Shown: positions 8,758 through 15,167 of the stretch, piece by piece | Position numbering within the stretch: position 1 is the stretch's first letter | Layout: each line of letters opens with the position of its first letter | Virus record (IMG/VR): IMGVR_UViG_3300043446_003431 | Coordinates: 1-35,855 of that record | Reading direction: 5' to 3' (one strand) | Length of the DNA stretch: 35,855 nucleotides | Source: a virus | Translations under genes and position numbers: made by a program | Notes under the pieces: generated by a model | Seen by the model: only the letters and a program-made list of their open reading frames with translations | Told to the model about the DNA's origin: nothing | Database searches by the model: none

Positions 8758-9105
8758 ATGACTTACAGGGAAATTCTTGAAGCCTGCTGGACTGGCTATC
8801 GCCGCAAACCTGGCACAACTGAGTACAGCAAAGGCAGTTGTGAAAAGATCCACGAGCGCGAACTGGAAGAAAATCTCCGTGACTGGTTTAAAGAAAAATG
8901 GGTTCGTTTTGGTCCCGACGGCAAGATCCGTGGTGACTGTGCTAGAGGATCGGAAAAGGAAGGCAAGCCTAAGTGTTTGCCCCAGGCCAAGGCGCACGCA
9001 CTGGGCCGAAAAGGGCGTGCATCAGCAGCGGCTAGAAAACGTAGACAAGATCCCAACCCCAACCGTACAGGAAAGGCCATCAACGTGGCCACTAAAAAGA
9101 AATGA
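8758..9105 (+). CDS. Small basic phage protein with capsid-targeting-like N-terminus
   Basis: 115 residues, strongly basic in the C-terminal half (RKGRASAAARKRRQDPN). The N-terminus MTYREILEAC resembles the T4 internal-protein capsid-targeting peptide as I remember it (MKTYQEFIAE), with the possible cut after E8. A second hydrophobic-x-Glu triplet (L36-E-E38) precedes NLRDWFKEKWVRFGPDGK, a module of a type I recall from T4-like phage proteins (xxKWVxxxxxGKxxG). No enzyme motif is visible. It overlaps the next gene by ATGA. A DNA-binding or packaged role is inference from charge and context. Confidence 0.7.
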   Translation: MTYREILEACWTGYRRKPGTTEYSKGSCEKIHERELEENLRDWFKEKWVRFGPDGKIRGDCARGSEKEGKPKCLPQAKAHALGRKGRASAAARKRRQDPNPNRTGKAINVATKKK

Positions 9106-10859
9106 TCATAGACGAACTATTTGAAGGCCCCCAACTGTGTCCCGAATGCGGTGGCATCAGTTTCTCAGACCTGATCCTGGCCGAGAAAAAAGACGCCTGC
9201 TACTACAAGGTAAAAGCGAGTGCCAAGGTATGGCCGTCGGCCTATGCATCTGGACGACTGGTTCAGTGCCGCAAAAAAGGTGCTGCCAACTATGGCAAGA
9301 GCAAGACGGAGAGTATTCGCGACCCCAACGAAATGAGTGGTGTAAACTCCATGCGTAAAAAATTAGGAAACATCATTAAACAAGCCGCACAGGATGATGA
9401 AGTTGCCTATAACGCATCAAAACTTTATCGAGAATTATGGAATATCTATGGTGGCGATATTGATGCAATCATTGCCGAAAGATCTATTTTTGAATTAGAA
9501 AAATTAGCAAGAGAATTAGTAGCAGTCAGCAAGCAAGGCATGGCGGAAGGCAAGGTCAAGCTCTACACCGATCCCAGTTATTTTGGTGCCGAAGTGGACG
9601 ACACAGGATTTGACAGTTTACCTGTTGTAAACATTCCCACAAATCGACTGGTAGGATTTGAACCTGACAGCAAAATGCAACAACCAAAAGCCATGGCCAA
9701 TGTTAAAAACATATTGGCAGGGCTAGAACAGGGTGACAACATTCCTCCTATTCTGGTACGCAAGTATAAAACTGGATATCAGGTATTAGATGGACATCAT
9801 AGATTCTGGGCCTACAAAGTGGCCAAGAAAGATAGTATACCCGCAAGAGTAGTCGATCCCAAAGACATTGAAGAAGTTGGTCAGCAAGGCATGGCGGAAC
9901 AGCAAGAACTGGACGAAAAGTGGAGCCAGAAGTATAAGAAGAGTATCAACTGTGCCAACCCTCGAGGCTTCAGCCAACGGGCACACTGTGCTGGTCGTAA
10001 GAAAAATGAAGACGTAGCAGAAGCTGGGCCTTCAAGAAGAGATCCATTAGACTATCCGCCGCTGGAAGGTCCTGGTGGCAGTGGTGCCGGCGGCTACACA
10101 GGTGGTCCTTCACCATTTCGTGGTATATTTGGCCGATCCAAAGAAGCACCTGTTACTGAACCCCAGTGGAACACTACAAAAATACCCGGAGTTGATATTC
10201 ATACTGGTCCTCCGCCCACAATAACAAAACCTCCAAACATCAATAAAAAAATAGATCCGGCGTCAGACGTACCTGCTTACGTAAGGCAAGGCGTACCTGA
10301 TCCTGTGACCTTACCCGTGGGCAAACCACGTATCACAGTTCGGCCTGGAGAAACTCAATCTCAAGCCATACAACGCACCCAGACCGAAAAAGAATTTGGT
10401 CAGTTTCTGCAAGGACAAAGCGGTCAAACTTTTGGTGCCGGTGCCGGCCGTGGTAACGTAAATCCAGAACCAGCAAAGACGCAAAAGTTTCCTGAACTTA
10501 AGACTGATACACAAGTCAAGTGGGATGAATTTAAACGCAAGCATGGTGTCGAACACCCTGACAAAATAGAATACGATACTAACAAAGCAGTGCAGGCAAT
10601 GTCTGACCGAGTAAAACAAAAAGGTCCGCCGCCAATTCCGGCAAAAAAACCATCATGGAAAACCCCTGACACTGATATTGAACTAGAAGGAGAGTCGCGT
10701 AAAAAACGTTCACAGCCCGAAGTTGATTACGATGACGAGTACGATGCCATGGTGGCCAGAGTGAAAAAGTTAGCAGGACTTGGTCCCTTGAAAACTGTGT
10801 ACGATCCCACCAAGCGTCAGTATCGCAACATGCCCACAGCCCAACAACCTAAAAAATGA
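9102..10859 (+). CDS. Modular phage protein with ParB-like domain
   Basis: 585 residues in modules: (a) N-terminal MIIDELFEG with a Phi-x-Glu site at 6-8, then a possible zinc knuckle (CPECGG); (b) residues 29-66, KKDACYYKVKASAKVWPSA, a module I recall from several phage proteins; (c) an AT-richer helical module, about 80-145; (d) a ParB/sulfiredoxin-like domain, about 151-258, with VLDGHHRFWAY as the GxxR-type box; (e) residues 273-301, KWSQKYKKSINCANPRGFSQ followed by a Cys-containing basic end; (f) a Pro/Gly-rich, probably disordered C-terminus. Phi-x-Glu triplets precede or separate modules at E28, E149, E266, E272 and E307. The ParB-like fold can bind nucleotides or DNA; the actual role is unknown. 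Confidence 0.75.
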   Translation: MIIDELFEGPQLCPECGGISFSDLILAEKKDACYYKVKASAKVWPSAYASGRLVQCRKKGAANYGKSKTESIRDPNEMSGVNSMRKKLGNIIKQAAQDDEVAYNASKLYRELWNIYGGDIDAIIAERSIFELEKLARELVAVSKQGMAEGKVKLYTDPSYFGAEVDDTGFDSLPVVNIPTNRLVGFEPDSKMQQPKAMANVKNILAGLEQGDNIPPILVRKYKTGYQVLDGHHRFWAYKVAKKDSIPARVVDPKDIEEVGQQGMAEQQELDEKWSQKYKKSINCANPRGFSQRAHCAGRKKNEDVAEAGPSRRDPLDYPPLEGPGGSGAGGYTGGPSPFRGIFGRSKEAPVTEPQWNTTKIPGVDIHTGPPPTITKPPNINKKIDPASDVPAYVRQGVPDPVTLPVGKPRITVRPGETQSQAIQRTQTEKEFGQFLQGQSGQTFGAGAGRGNVNPEPAKTQKFPELKTDTQVKWDEFKRKHGVEHPDKIEYDTNKAVQAMSDRVKQKGPPPIPAKKPSWKTPDTDIELEGESRKKRSQPEVDYDDEYDAMVARVKKLAGLGPLKTVYDPTKRQYRNMPTAQQPKK

Positions 10860-11248
10860 GAGCCCAAGAGTTTGTCACAGAAGGCCAAGACAAAGCACAG
10901 GCTGTGCGCAGAATACAGAAAATGCTCAATGACCGTTTTGACGCCAACTTGGATGTGGACGGTGTGTTGGGACCACTCACACAAAAAAGCATCAATCGCT
11001 TCATGCCCAGTGCCAGGCCTGCCCCAGCCGATGATCCCAGCCGACCCACTGCTGTACAAGGTCGACAATCCAAACAGTCTGACGATGAACAACTGGACGA
11101 GTTGAGTTTCCTGGGATCGGAATGCACCAAAGACTGTTCAGGTCACAGAGCCGGATATGAGTGGTCAAAACGCAAAGGCCTACGTCAGGCCAATTCATGG
11201 AGCCCCAGTTTCAACAAAGGTGCTGGCCTGGCAGTGGCTGGCAAATAA
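10856..11248 (+). CDS. Peptidoglycan-binding-like domain plus small phage module
   Basis: 130 residues. Residues 13-50 (AVRRIQKMLN, then DGVLGPLTQKSINRFM) fit the PG_binding_1 fold that holds cell-wall peptides. After a Pro/Gln-rich linker and the triplet L80-D-E82 comes LSFLGSECTKDCSGHRAGYE, a Cys-containing module I have seen repeatedly in T4-like phage proteins. The first residues, MRAQEFVTEG, again resemble a capsid-targeting peptide with a possible cut after E9. It overlaps the previous gene by ATGA. A wall-binding, virion-associated function is plausible but not proven. Confidence 0.7.
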   Translation: MRAQEFVTEGQDKAQAVRRIQKMLNDRFDANLDVDGVLGPLTQKSINRFMPSARPAPADDPSRPTAVQGRQSKQSDDEQLDELSFLGSECTKDCSGHRAGYEWSKRKGLRQANSWSPSFNKGAGLAVAGK

Positions 11249-11277
11249 TCCCAAAAAGTTACCCACGTAGATTTTGC

Positions 11278-11283
11278 TAAATA
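11278..11283 (+). promoter_or_regulatory. TAAATA late-promoter-like motif
   Basis: CTAAATATTCT lies in the 39-base gap before the gene at 11288. Only four bases separate the motif from the ATG and no ribosome site is present. Confidence 0.45.
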
Positions 11284-11287
11284 TTCT

Positions 11288-11593
11288 ATGCAAACTTATT
11301 TTGTTAGTGTGGAGTGTGATGTTACTGCCAAGGTACAGGCAGAACCTTTTCGTTATCGTGCCTACATCAACAATGAACTTTTTACTGAACGTACATGGAT
11401 TTGGACTGATTCATACCTACAAGAAAATTTTCAAATACAGGCATCCCCAGGCGTTTATACCATACGATTTGAACCTGTGGACAGTGACCATGGACGCATT
11501 AAAGTACGCAACCACAGAGTGATGGTTGGTCCAGGAAAAATTATCGATTATCAAGGTCAAACTGCTGTGGAGATATTAGATGCGGGCGTGTGA
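11288..11593 (+). CDS. Small all-beta phage hypothetical protein
   Basis: 101 residues with alternating hydrophobic strands (QTYFVSVECDVTAKVQ, FRYRAYINNELF, VYTIRFEPVDSD), suggesting a small beta-sandwich. No catalytic motif, signal peptide or membrane segment is visible. The ATG is four bases after a TAAATA motif. Its end overlaps the following gene by 14 bases. I recall similar small proteins in T4-like phages but no function. Confidence 0.65.
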   Translation: MQTYFVSVECDVTAKVQAEPFRYRAYINNELFTERTWIWTDSYLQENFQIQASPGVYTIRFEPVDSDHGRIKVRNHRVMVGPGKIIDYQGQTAVEILDAGV

Positions 11594-11798
11594 AATTGTA
11601 GAATCAGCGTCAGCTGGCGCCACTGCCGCCGGTGGTATAGCACCAGTAAGCATGCCCATGGGCGTGATATCAAGATCTGGAGGTTCTATGCTGTCAGGTA
11701 AATATACAACAGGTTCGGATCCTACGCCCAACACGCCCAAAGAATACAAGAGGAACAAAAATGCTCGCGGACAGTTTAAAAACTCTATTAGCAACTGA
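11580..11798 (+). CDS. Small phage protein with capsid-targeting-like N-terminus
   Basis: 72 residues: MRACEIVESA, then a Gly/Ala/Ser-rich segment (SAGATAAGGIAPVSMPMG) and a basic end. The triplet I6-V-E8 at the N-terminus matches the T4 prohead-protease consensus (L/I)xE. GGAG at 11569-11572 lies seven bases before the ATG and supports the start. The gene overlaps both neighbours, which argues for a real translated frame in this operon. Function unknown; small internal head proteins have this kind of layout. Confidence 0.6.
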   Translation: MRACEIVESASAGATAAGGIAPVSMPMGVISRSGGSMLSGKYTTGSDPTPNTPKEYKRNKNARGQFKNSISN

Positions 11799-12204
11799 AT
11801 ATGCGTTCAGTATCAAGGCCCAGTTATTTCACTGGAACGTGGAAGGACCGGACTTTGCACAACTGCATGAGTTTTTTGGCAATCTATATGAAGAAGTCTA
11901 CAACGGTAGCATAGACAAAACCGCAGAGTACATACGTGCCATGGGTGACTACTCACCAGGCAGTTTTGAACGATTTGCTGAACTCAGCATCATACAGGGA
12001 CAAACCAAAATTCCACGAGCCCGACTCATGATTGAAGAACTCTTGGCCAACAATGGTCAACTCTTAGAATTACTCAATGACACTTTTGCTGTGGCTGAAC
12101 AAGAAAATCAACAGGGCATTGCCAACTTCATTGCCGAACGCATTGATGCACATCAGAAACATGCATGGATGCTGAGAAGTTTCTTGAAAGACCAGCGAGC
12201 ATGA
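11761..12204 (+). CDS. dps: Dps-like ferritin family protein
   Basis: 147 residues, mostly helical, close to the usual Dps length (150-200). The ferroxidase ligands expected for Dps are all present: H24 in LFHWNVEGP, H36 in QLHEF, and D52 and E56 in SIDKTAE. The C-terminal helix IAERIDAHQKHAWMLRSFL also fits. Dps forms 12-subunit shells that bind DNA, oxidise iron and blunt peroxide damage. Its N-terminal tail is short, so direct DNA binding is uncertain. AGAGG about seven bases before the ATG supports the start, which overlaps the previous gene by 38 bases. A TAAATA at 11699-11704, inside the upstream gene, might serve it. Confidence 0.85.
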   Translation: MLADSLKTLLATEYAFSIKAQLFHWNVEGPDFAQLHEFFGNLYEEVYNGSIDKTAEYIRAMGDYSPGSFERFAELSIIQGQTKIPRARLMIEELLANNGQLLELLNDTFAVAEQENQQGIANFIAERIDAHQKHAWMLRSFLKDQRA

Positions 12205-13457
12205 GCAACGACATCAGATCAATCTTGGACCGATTGGCCACAGTGGAAGGCCGATTAACACCTGGACAACAACGGGTGCCACAACTGCCTGCACTGTTCA
12301 AACCACGCCATGTTCGTGCCCTGGGCTCAAAAACAGATCCTGCCCATCCCATGGACGGATACATGGTGGGCGACAGTGTAGAGCCTAAAAAAACTGCACT
12401 AGAAGAAGCCATGGCAGAAATTGAAGAGGACATGCTGAGCAAGGTCAAAAAAGATCTCACACAATACCTGGATCGCTTGGAAAAGAAAGTGCGTGTAGAT
12501 CGCGACTTGAAAGACAAAGCTAGAGATGCTGTGGGGCGGGGCGAGGCCGAAGAAGAGATCGAAGAGTTTGCACCACCTGGTGATGATGACAGCGGACCTG
12601 GCGAAGAAGAAATACTGCGTCGTCTGGCTGCACAGTGGTGGCACGGCGACGAAGATCCCCGAGCCGAACGTGCGCTGGCAGCCATGGGTTGGGAAATTGG
12701 TCAAGATGAAAGCGGCGATGACGATGCCGGAGTATTCCTTGTACGTGCTGGAGATATCAATGGCAACAGTTACATGGCGTTTAACCAGAGTGATTTAAAT
12801 GTATTAGATGAACTTGATTACTCTGCCGGATCAAATGCCACAGCACAGCCAAGTGTCAACCAGCAGGCACAAACTGCCGGCAATGCCATTAAGACATATA
12901 TGCCTGCTGCGACCAAATTTGCTGCCGGCACCGTAAGACAAATGAAGGGTCAAGACCCAACCAAAGATCCTGCATACGCTAAATTGTCCCCAGCACAGCA
13001 ACAACAATATGTTCAAGCACAAAAAACCATTGATTCTACTGATGCTGATGAATTAGAAAAATTTGATGCCAATCAAGCAGCAGCAAATATTCAAGGAGTT
13101 GCCAAAACATTACCTAATCCGGCCAACATGCCTGATGTCAACTTGAAATCCAATGTTGTTGATCGTAAGACGGCCGCTGACTATGCTCCGGCCACTGTCA
13201 GCGGTAAACCAGCCACATCACCAGAGTCTGCAACAAAGCCTGATGCACCTGCTGCCACGTTTGAAATGGCGGATGGCAAATCCTTAAGTTGTTATGGCAA
13301 TGATAACGAAGGTTATGAACTGCGTCACGGTGACCGTCGGCTGCCAAGTCGTTTCAAAAATCTCGACGATGCTGGCATGGCTGTCAAACTGTATCAGGCA
13401 CGGCGGCGTCAACAGAGCCAGCAAGACCTTGGCCAAGATTACATAGAAGAACGATAA
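12201..13457 (+). CDS. Conserved T4-like phage protein, acidic
   Basis: About 418 residues, taking the ATG that overlaps the Dps stop (ATGA); a longer frame starting at 12165 would lie inside dps. The N-terminus MSNDIRSILDRLATVEGR, then VPQLPALFKPRHVRALGSKT and DPAHPMDGYMVG, matches a family I recall in T4-like cyanophages. A coiled-coil-like acidic stretch (ALEEAMAEIEEDMLSKVKK) is followed by an acidic DDDSGPGEE linker and a second globular part (RRLAAQWWHGDEDPR). The last third is Ala/Gln/Thr-rich and partly AT-richer in codon use, ending in a small compact module (LSCYGNDNEGYELRHGDRRL). Function unknown; a virion or prohead role is inferred from context. Confidence 0.75.
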   Translation: MSNDIRSILDRLATVEGRLTPGQQRVPQLPALFKPRHVRALGSKTDPAHPMDGYMVGDSVEPKKTALEEAMAEIEEDMLSKVKKDLTQYLDRLEKKVRVDRDLKDKARDAVGRGEAEEEIEEFAPPGDDDSGPGEEEILRRLAAQWWHGDEDPRAERALAAMGWEIGQDESGDDDAGVFLVRAGDINGNSYMAFNQSDLNVLDELDYSAGSNATAQPSVNQQAQTAGNAIKTYMPAATKFAAGTVRQMKGQDPTKDPAYAKLSPAQQQQYVQAQKTIDSTDADELEKFDANQAAANIQGVAKTLPNPANMPDVNLKSNVVDRKTAADYAPATVSGKPATSPESATKPDAPAATFEMADGKSLSCYGNDNEGYELRHGDRRLPSRFKNLDDAGMAVKLYQARRRQQSQQDLGQDYIEER

Positions 13458-13459
13458 TC

Positions 13460-14695
13460 ATGATCATCAACGATTTATTCATAAACAAAAAACTGAACAT
13501 GGCAGAAGCACTGACTGATTATCAACGTCGTCGCCAACGTGAGCGTGATGTGGATGCCGGCAAACCTGTAAAGCCTGAACCAAAGAATCCACAGAATGAC
13601 TATTTTGCTCGACGCAAAAAAGAAAAAGAGCAAGGTGTGGCGGAAGATGATGGGTTCAATGTGGTCAGTAACTATCAAACTCAACAAAGTACTGATACAG
13701 GAAATAAAGTAGCAAAGACTTACACCGGTACCACTGTTCAGAAAAACCCTGCAACTGGACAACAAAAATCATTGGCCAAATGGGATCACACTGATCCTGC
13801 CACTGGAAAAAATTATTCAGGCTCCAATTACATTGATGCCGAAGGCAACGTGGAAACACAAAAGAATTACGAAGAAAGCAAAAACAAAGTCAATGAAGTC
13901 AGCCTGGGTGACTATCGTAAAAAAGCCGCAGTGAGTCAAGCAGGTGCCAAGATAGACCGATTCTTTGGCCGTGATGATCCTGCAGCGGTTGCGGCTGCTG
14001 ATAAGACCATTGCCAAAAGACAGCAAGGCCTGGCACGTGCTGATGCAAGGATAAAGCCATATACACCTCCCAAACTTGACGCTGAAAAATATCAGCGTGA
14101 TTTGACAGCCAAATATCCCAACATTGATGAATTGGTGGCCGACGCTGAGCGCAATCGTGATCCCTATTACGATCGTGCCGAAGGTGAAGCATACTATCGT
14201 GGCCGCGACGCCGAACATAACTATCACAGACTCAAACAAATACAACGCATGATCCGTGGTGCAGAGTTAGACGAAATGAATTTTGGCGGCGTAGATCAGA
14301 CCACAGATTCTAACACTGGCGATATAACCACAAGGTTTAATCAAGGTCCAATGTCTGTGTCTCAGACCAAAACACCAGGTGGATACACAAAACAAACTGA
14401 TCAAAAATTTGATCTAGGCACAGCAACACTGGGCAACCGAACCGTTGGTCCCAATGTGGCAGCTGGACAGTTAGCCGGTACCACAACTAAAACTGCCACA
14501 AACAACATTACCGGGAAAACACAACAACAAGTCAAAGGAGTGGGTTTTGGTGGTGCCACAGGCGCCACAGTAGGCAAAAACTATGTTGGCGCCAGTGATG
14601 ACGACCTGGCACGATTGGCAGCCGACAGTTTTACTGGAATCAATGAAAGTGTAAACCATTTAAGACATCTAGCCGGAATCAAACCTGTTAGATAA
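13460..14695 (+). CDS. Modular, low-complexity phage protein with repeated Phi-x-Glu sites
   Basis: 411 residues, largely polar and probably disordered. The N-terminus carries NMAEAL (M14-A-E16), then GVAEDD (60-63), NKVNEVSLGDY (144-151), ELDEMNFGG (269-277) and INESVNHLRHLAGI (394-407), each a hydrophobic-x-Glu followed by a distinct segment. VSLGDYRKKAAVSQAGAKID is a module I recall from other phage proteins. Residues 280-380 are Gly/Thr-rich repeats reminiscent of fibre-like or linker sequence. No enzyme motif. It ends the modular run, just before the promoter-bearing gap at 14696-14831. Confidence 0.7.
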   Translation: MIINDLFINKKLNMAEALTDYQRRRQRERDVDAGKPVKPEPKNPQNDYFARRKKEKEQGVAEDDGFNVVSNYQTQQSTDTGNKVAKTYTGTTVQKNPATGQQKSLAKWDHTDPATGKNYSGSNYIDAEGNVETQKNYEESKNKVNEVSLGDYRKKAAVSQAGAKIDRFFGRDDPAAVAAADKTIAKRQQGLARADARIKPYTPPKLDAEKYQRDLTAKYPNIDELVADAERNRDPYYDRAEGEAYYRGRDAEHNYHRLKQIQRMIRGAELDEMNFGGVDQTTDSNTGDITTRFNQGPMSVSQTKTPGGYTKQTDQKFDLGTATLGNRTVGPNVAAGQLAGTTTKTATNNITGKTQQQVKGVGFGGATGATVGKNYVGASDDDLARLAADSFTGINESVNHLRHLAGIKPVR

Positions 14696-14722
14696 CCGAT
14701 CACACCTACCTTAGGACCGTGT

Positions 14723-14739
14723 GGCCCGGCTGCTGGGCT
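14723..14739 (+). terminator. Possible hairpin at end of modular gene run
   Basis: GGCCC and GGGCT can pair around a seven-base loop in the gap after 14695. The stem is short and GC-rich but no T-run follows, so factor-independent termination is doubtful. It separates the modular block from the sigma70-type promoter of dsbA. Confidence 0.25.
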
Positions 14740-14785
14740 GGCAAATCAATTCGCTACTGACAAGCCAAAAGTGAGCAATTTCAAC

Positions 14786-14813
14786 TTGACAATATTTAAA
14801 TTGCTGTTATACT
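14786..14813 (+). promoter_or_regulatory. Sigma70-type promoter of the dsbA-like gene
   Basis: A perfect TTGACA (14786-14791), a 16-base spacer and TATACT (14808-14813) precede TAGGAGTA (14821-14828) and the ATG at 14832. This is the strongest promoter-like sequence in the window and lies in the longest gene-free gap, as expected for an early or middle transcript read by unmodified host polymerase. Confidence 0.8.
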
Positions 14814-14831
14814 TGTGTTTTAGGAGTATAC

Positions 14832-15092
14832 ATGGATAACAAATCATTCAACGGCGAACAAAAGATCAAACTCACCCAAATCATCAACGAAGGCATGGCT
14901 GTGATGCATGAAATCGAAACCTTGCAGGGCGGTCTCACAGACACCATCAAGGCCATTGCAGAAGAGTTGGAAATCAAGCCTGCTGTGTTGAAAAAGGCCA
15001 TCAAGGTAGCACACAAAGCCGAATTTGGCAAGGCCAAACAAGATCACGAGCTGTTGGAAACAATTTTAGAGACCGTGGGCAAGACATTATAA
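14832..15092 (+). CDS. dsbA: DsbA-like double-stranded DNA-binding protein
   Basis: 86 residues, predicted all-helical and charged, with INEGMAVMHEIETLQGGLTD and AEELEIKPAVLKKAIKVAHK. The size (T4 DsbA is 89) and the DELG/EELxIKPxxLxKxIKxxHK-type helix-turn-helix fit T4 DsbA, a DNA-binding protein that stimulates late transcription. The gene has its own consensus sigma70 promoter and a TAGGAGTA ribosome site, and lies directly upstream of the DNA polymerase. Identification is from memory of the family, not from a search. Confidence 0.75.
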   Translation: MDNKSFNGEQKIKLTQIINEGMAVMHEIETLQGGLTDTIKAIAEELEIKPAVLKKAIKVAHKAEFGKAKQDHELLETILETVGKTL

Positions 15093-15095
15093 ATA
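15088..15095 (+). promoter_or_regulatory. TATAAATA motif upstream of the polymerase
   Basis: An exact TATAAATA overlaps the dsbA stop codon, 73 bases before the polymerase ATG. It could give a 60-base leader; whether it is used is unknown, and a late-type promoter in front of a replication gene would be unusual. Confidence 0.4.
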
Positions 15096-15167
15096 TTGAT
15101 TTCAACAGCAACGAGTCGTTCACGTTACGAACATGTATCATGGCTAACCGGCCATAAACGGAGAACA

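Noticed and set aside
12128-12685. 185-codon antisense open frame opposite the dps and acidic protein genes
   Set aside because: Ser/Arg-rich translation with no motif, no ribosome site, and fully opposite two well-supported genes; a codon-bias shadow.
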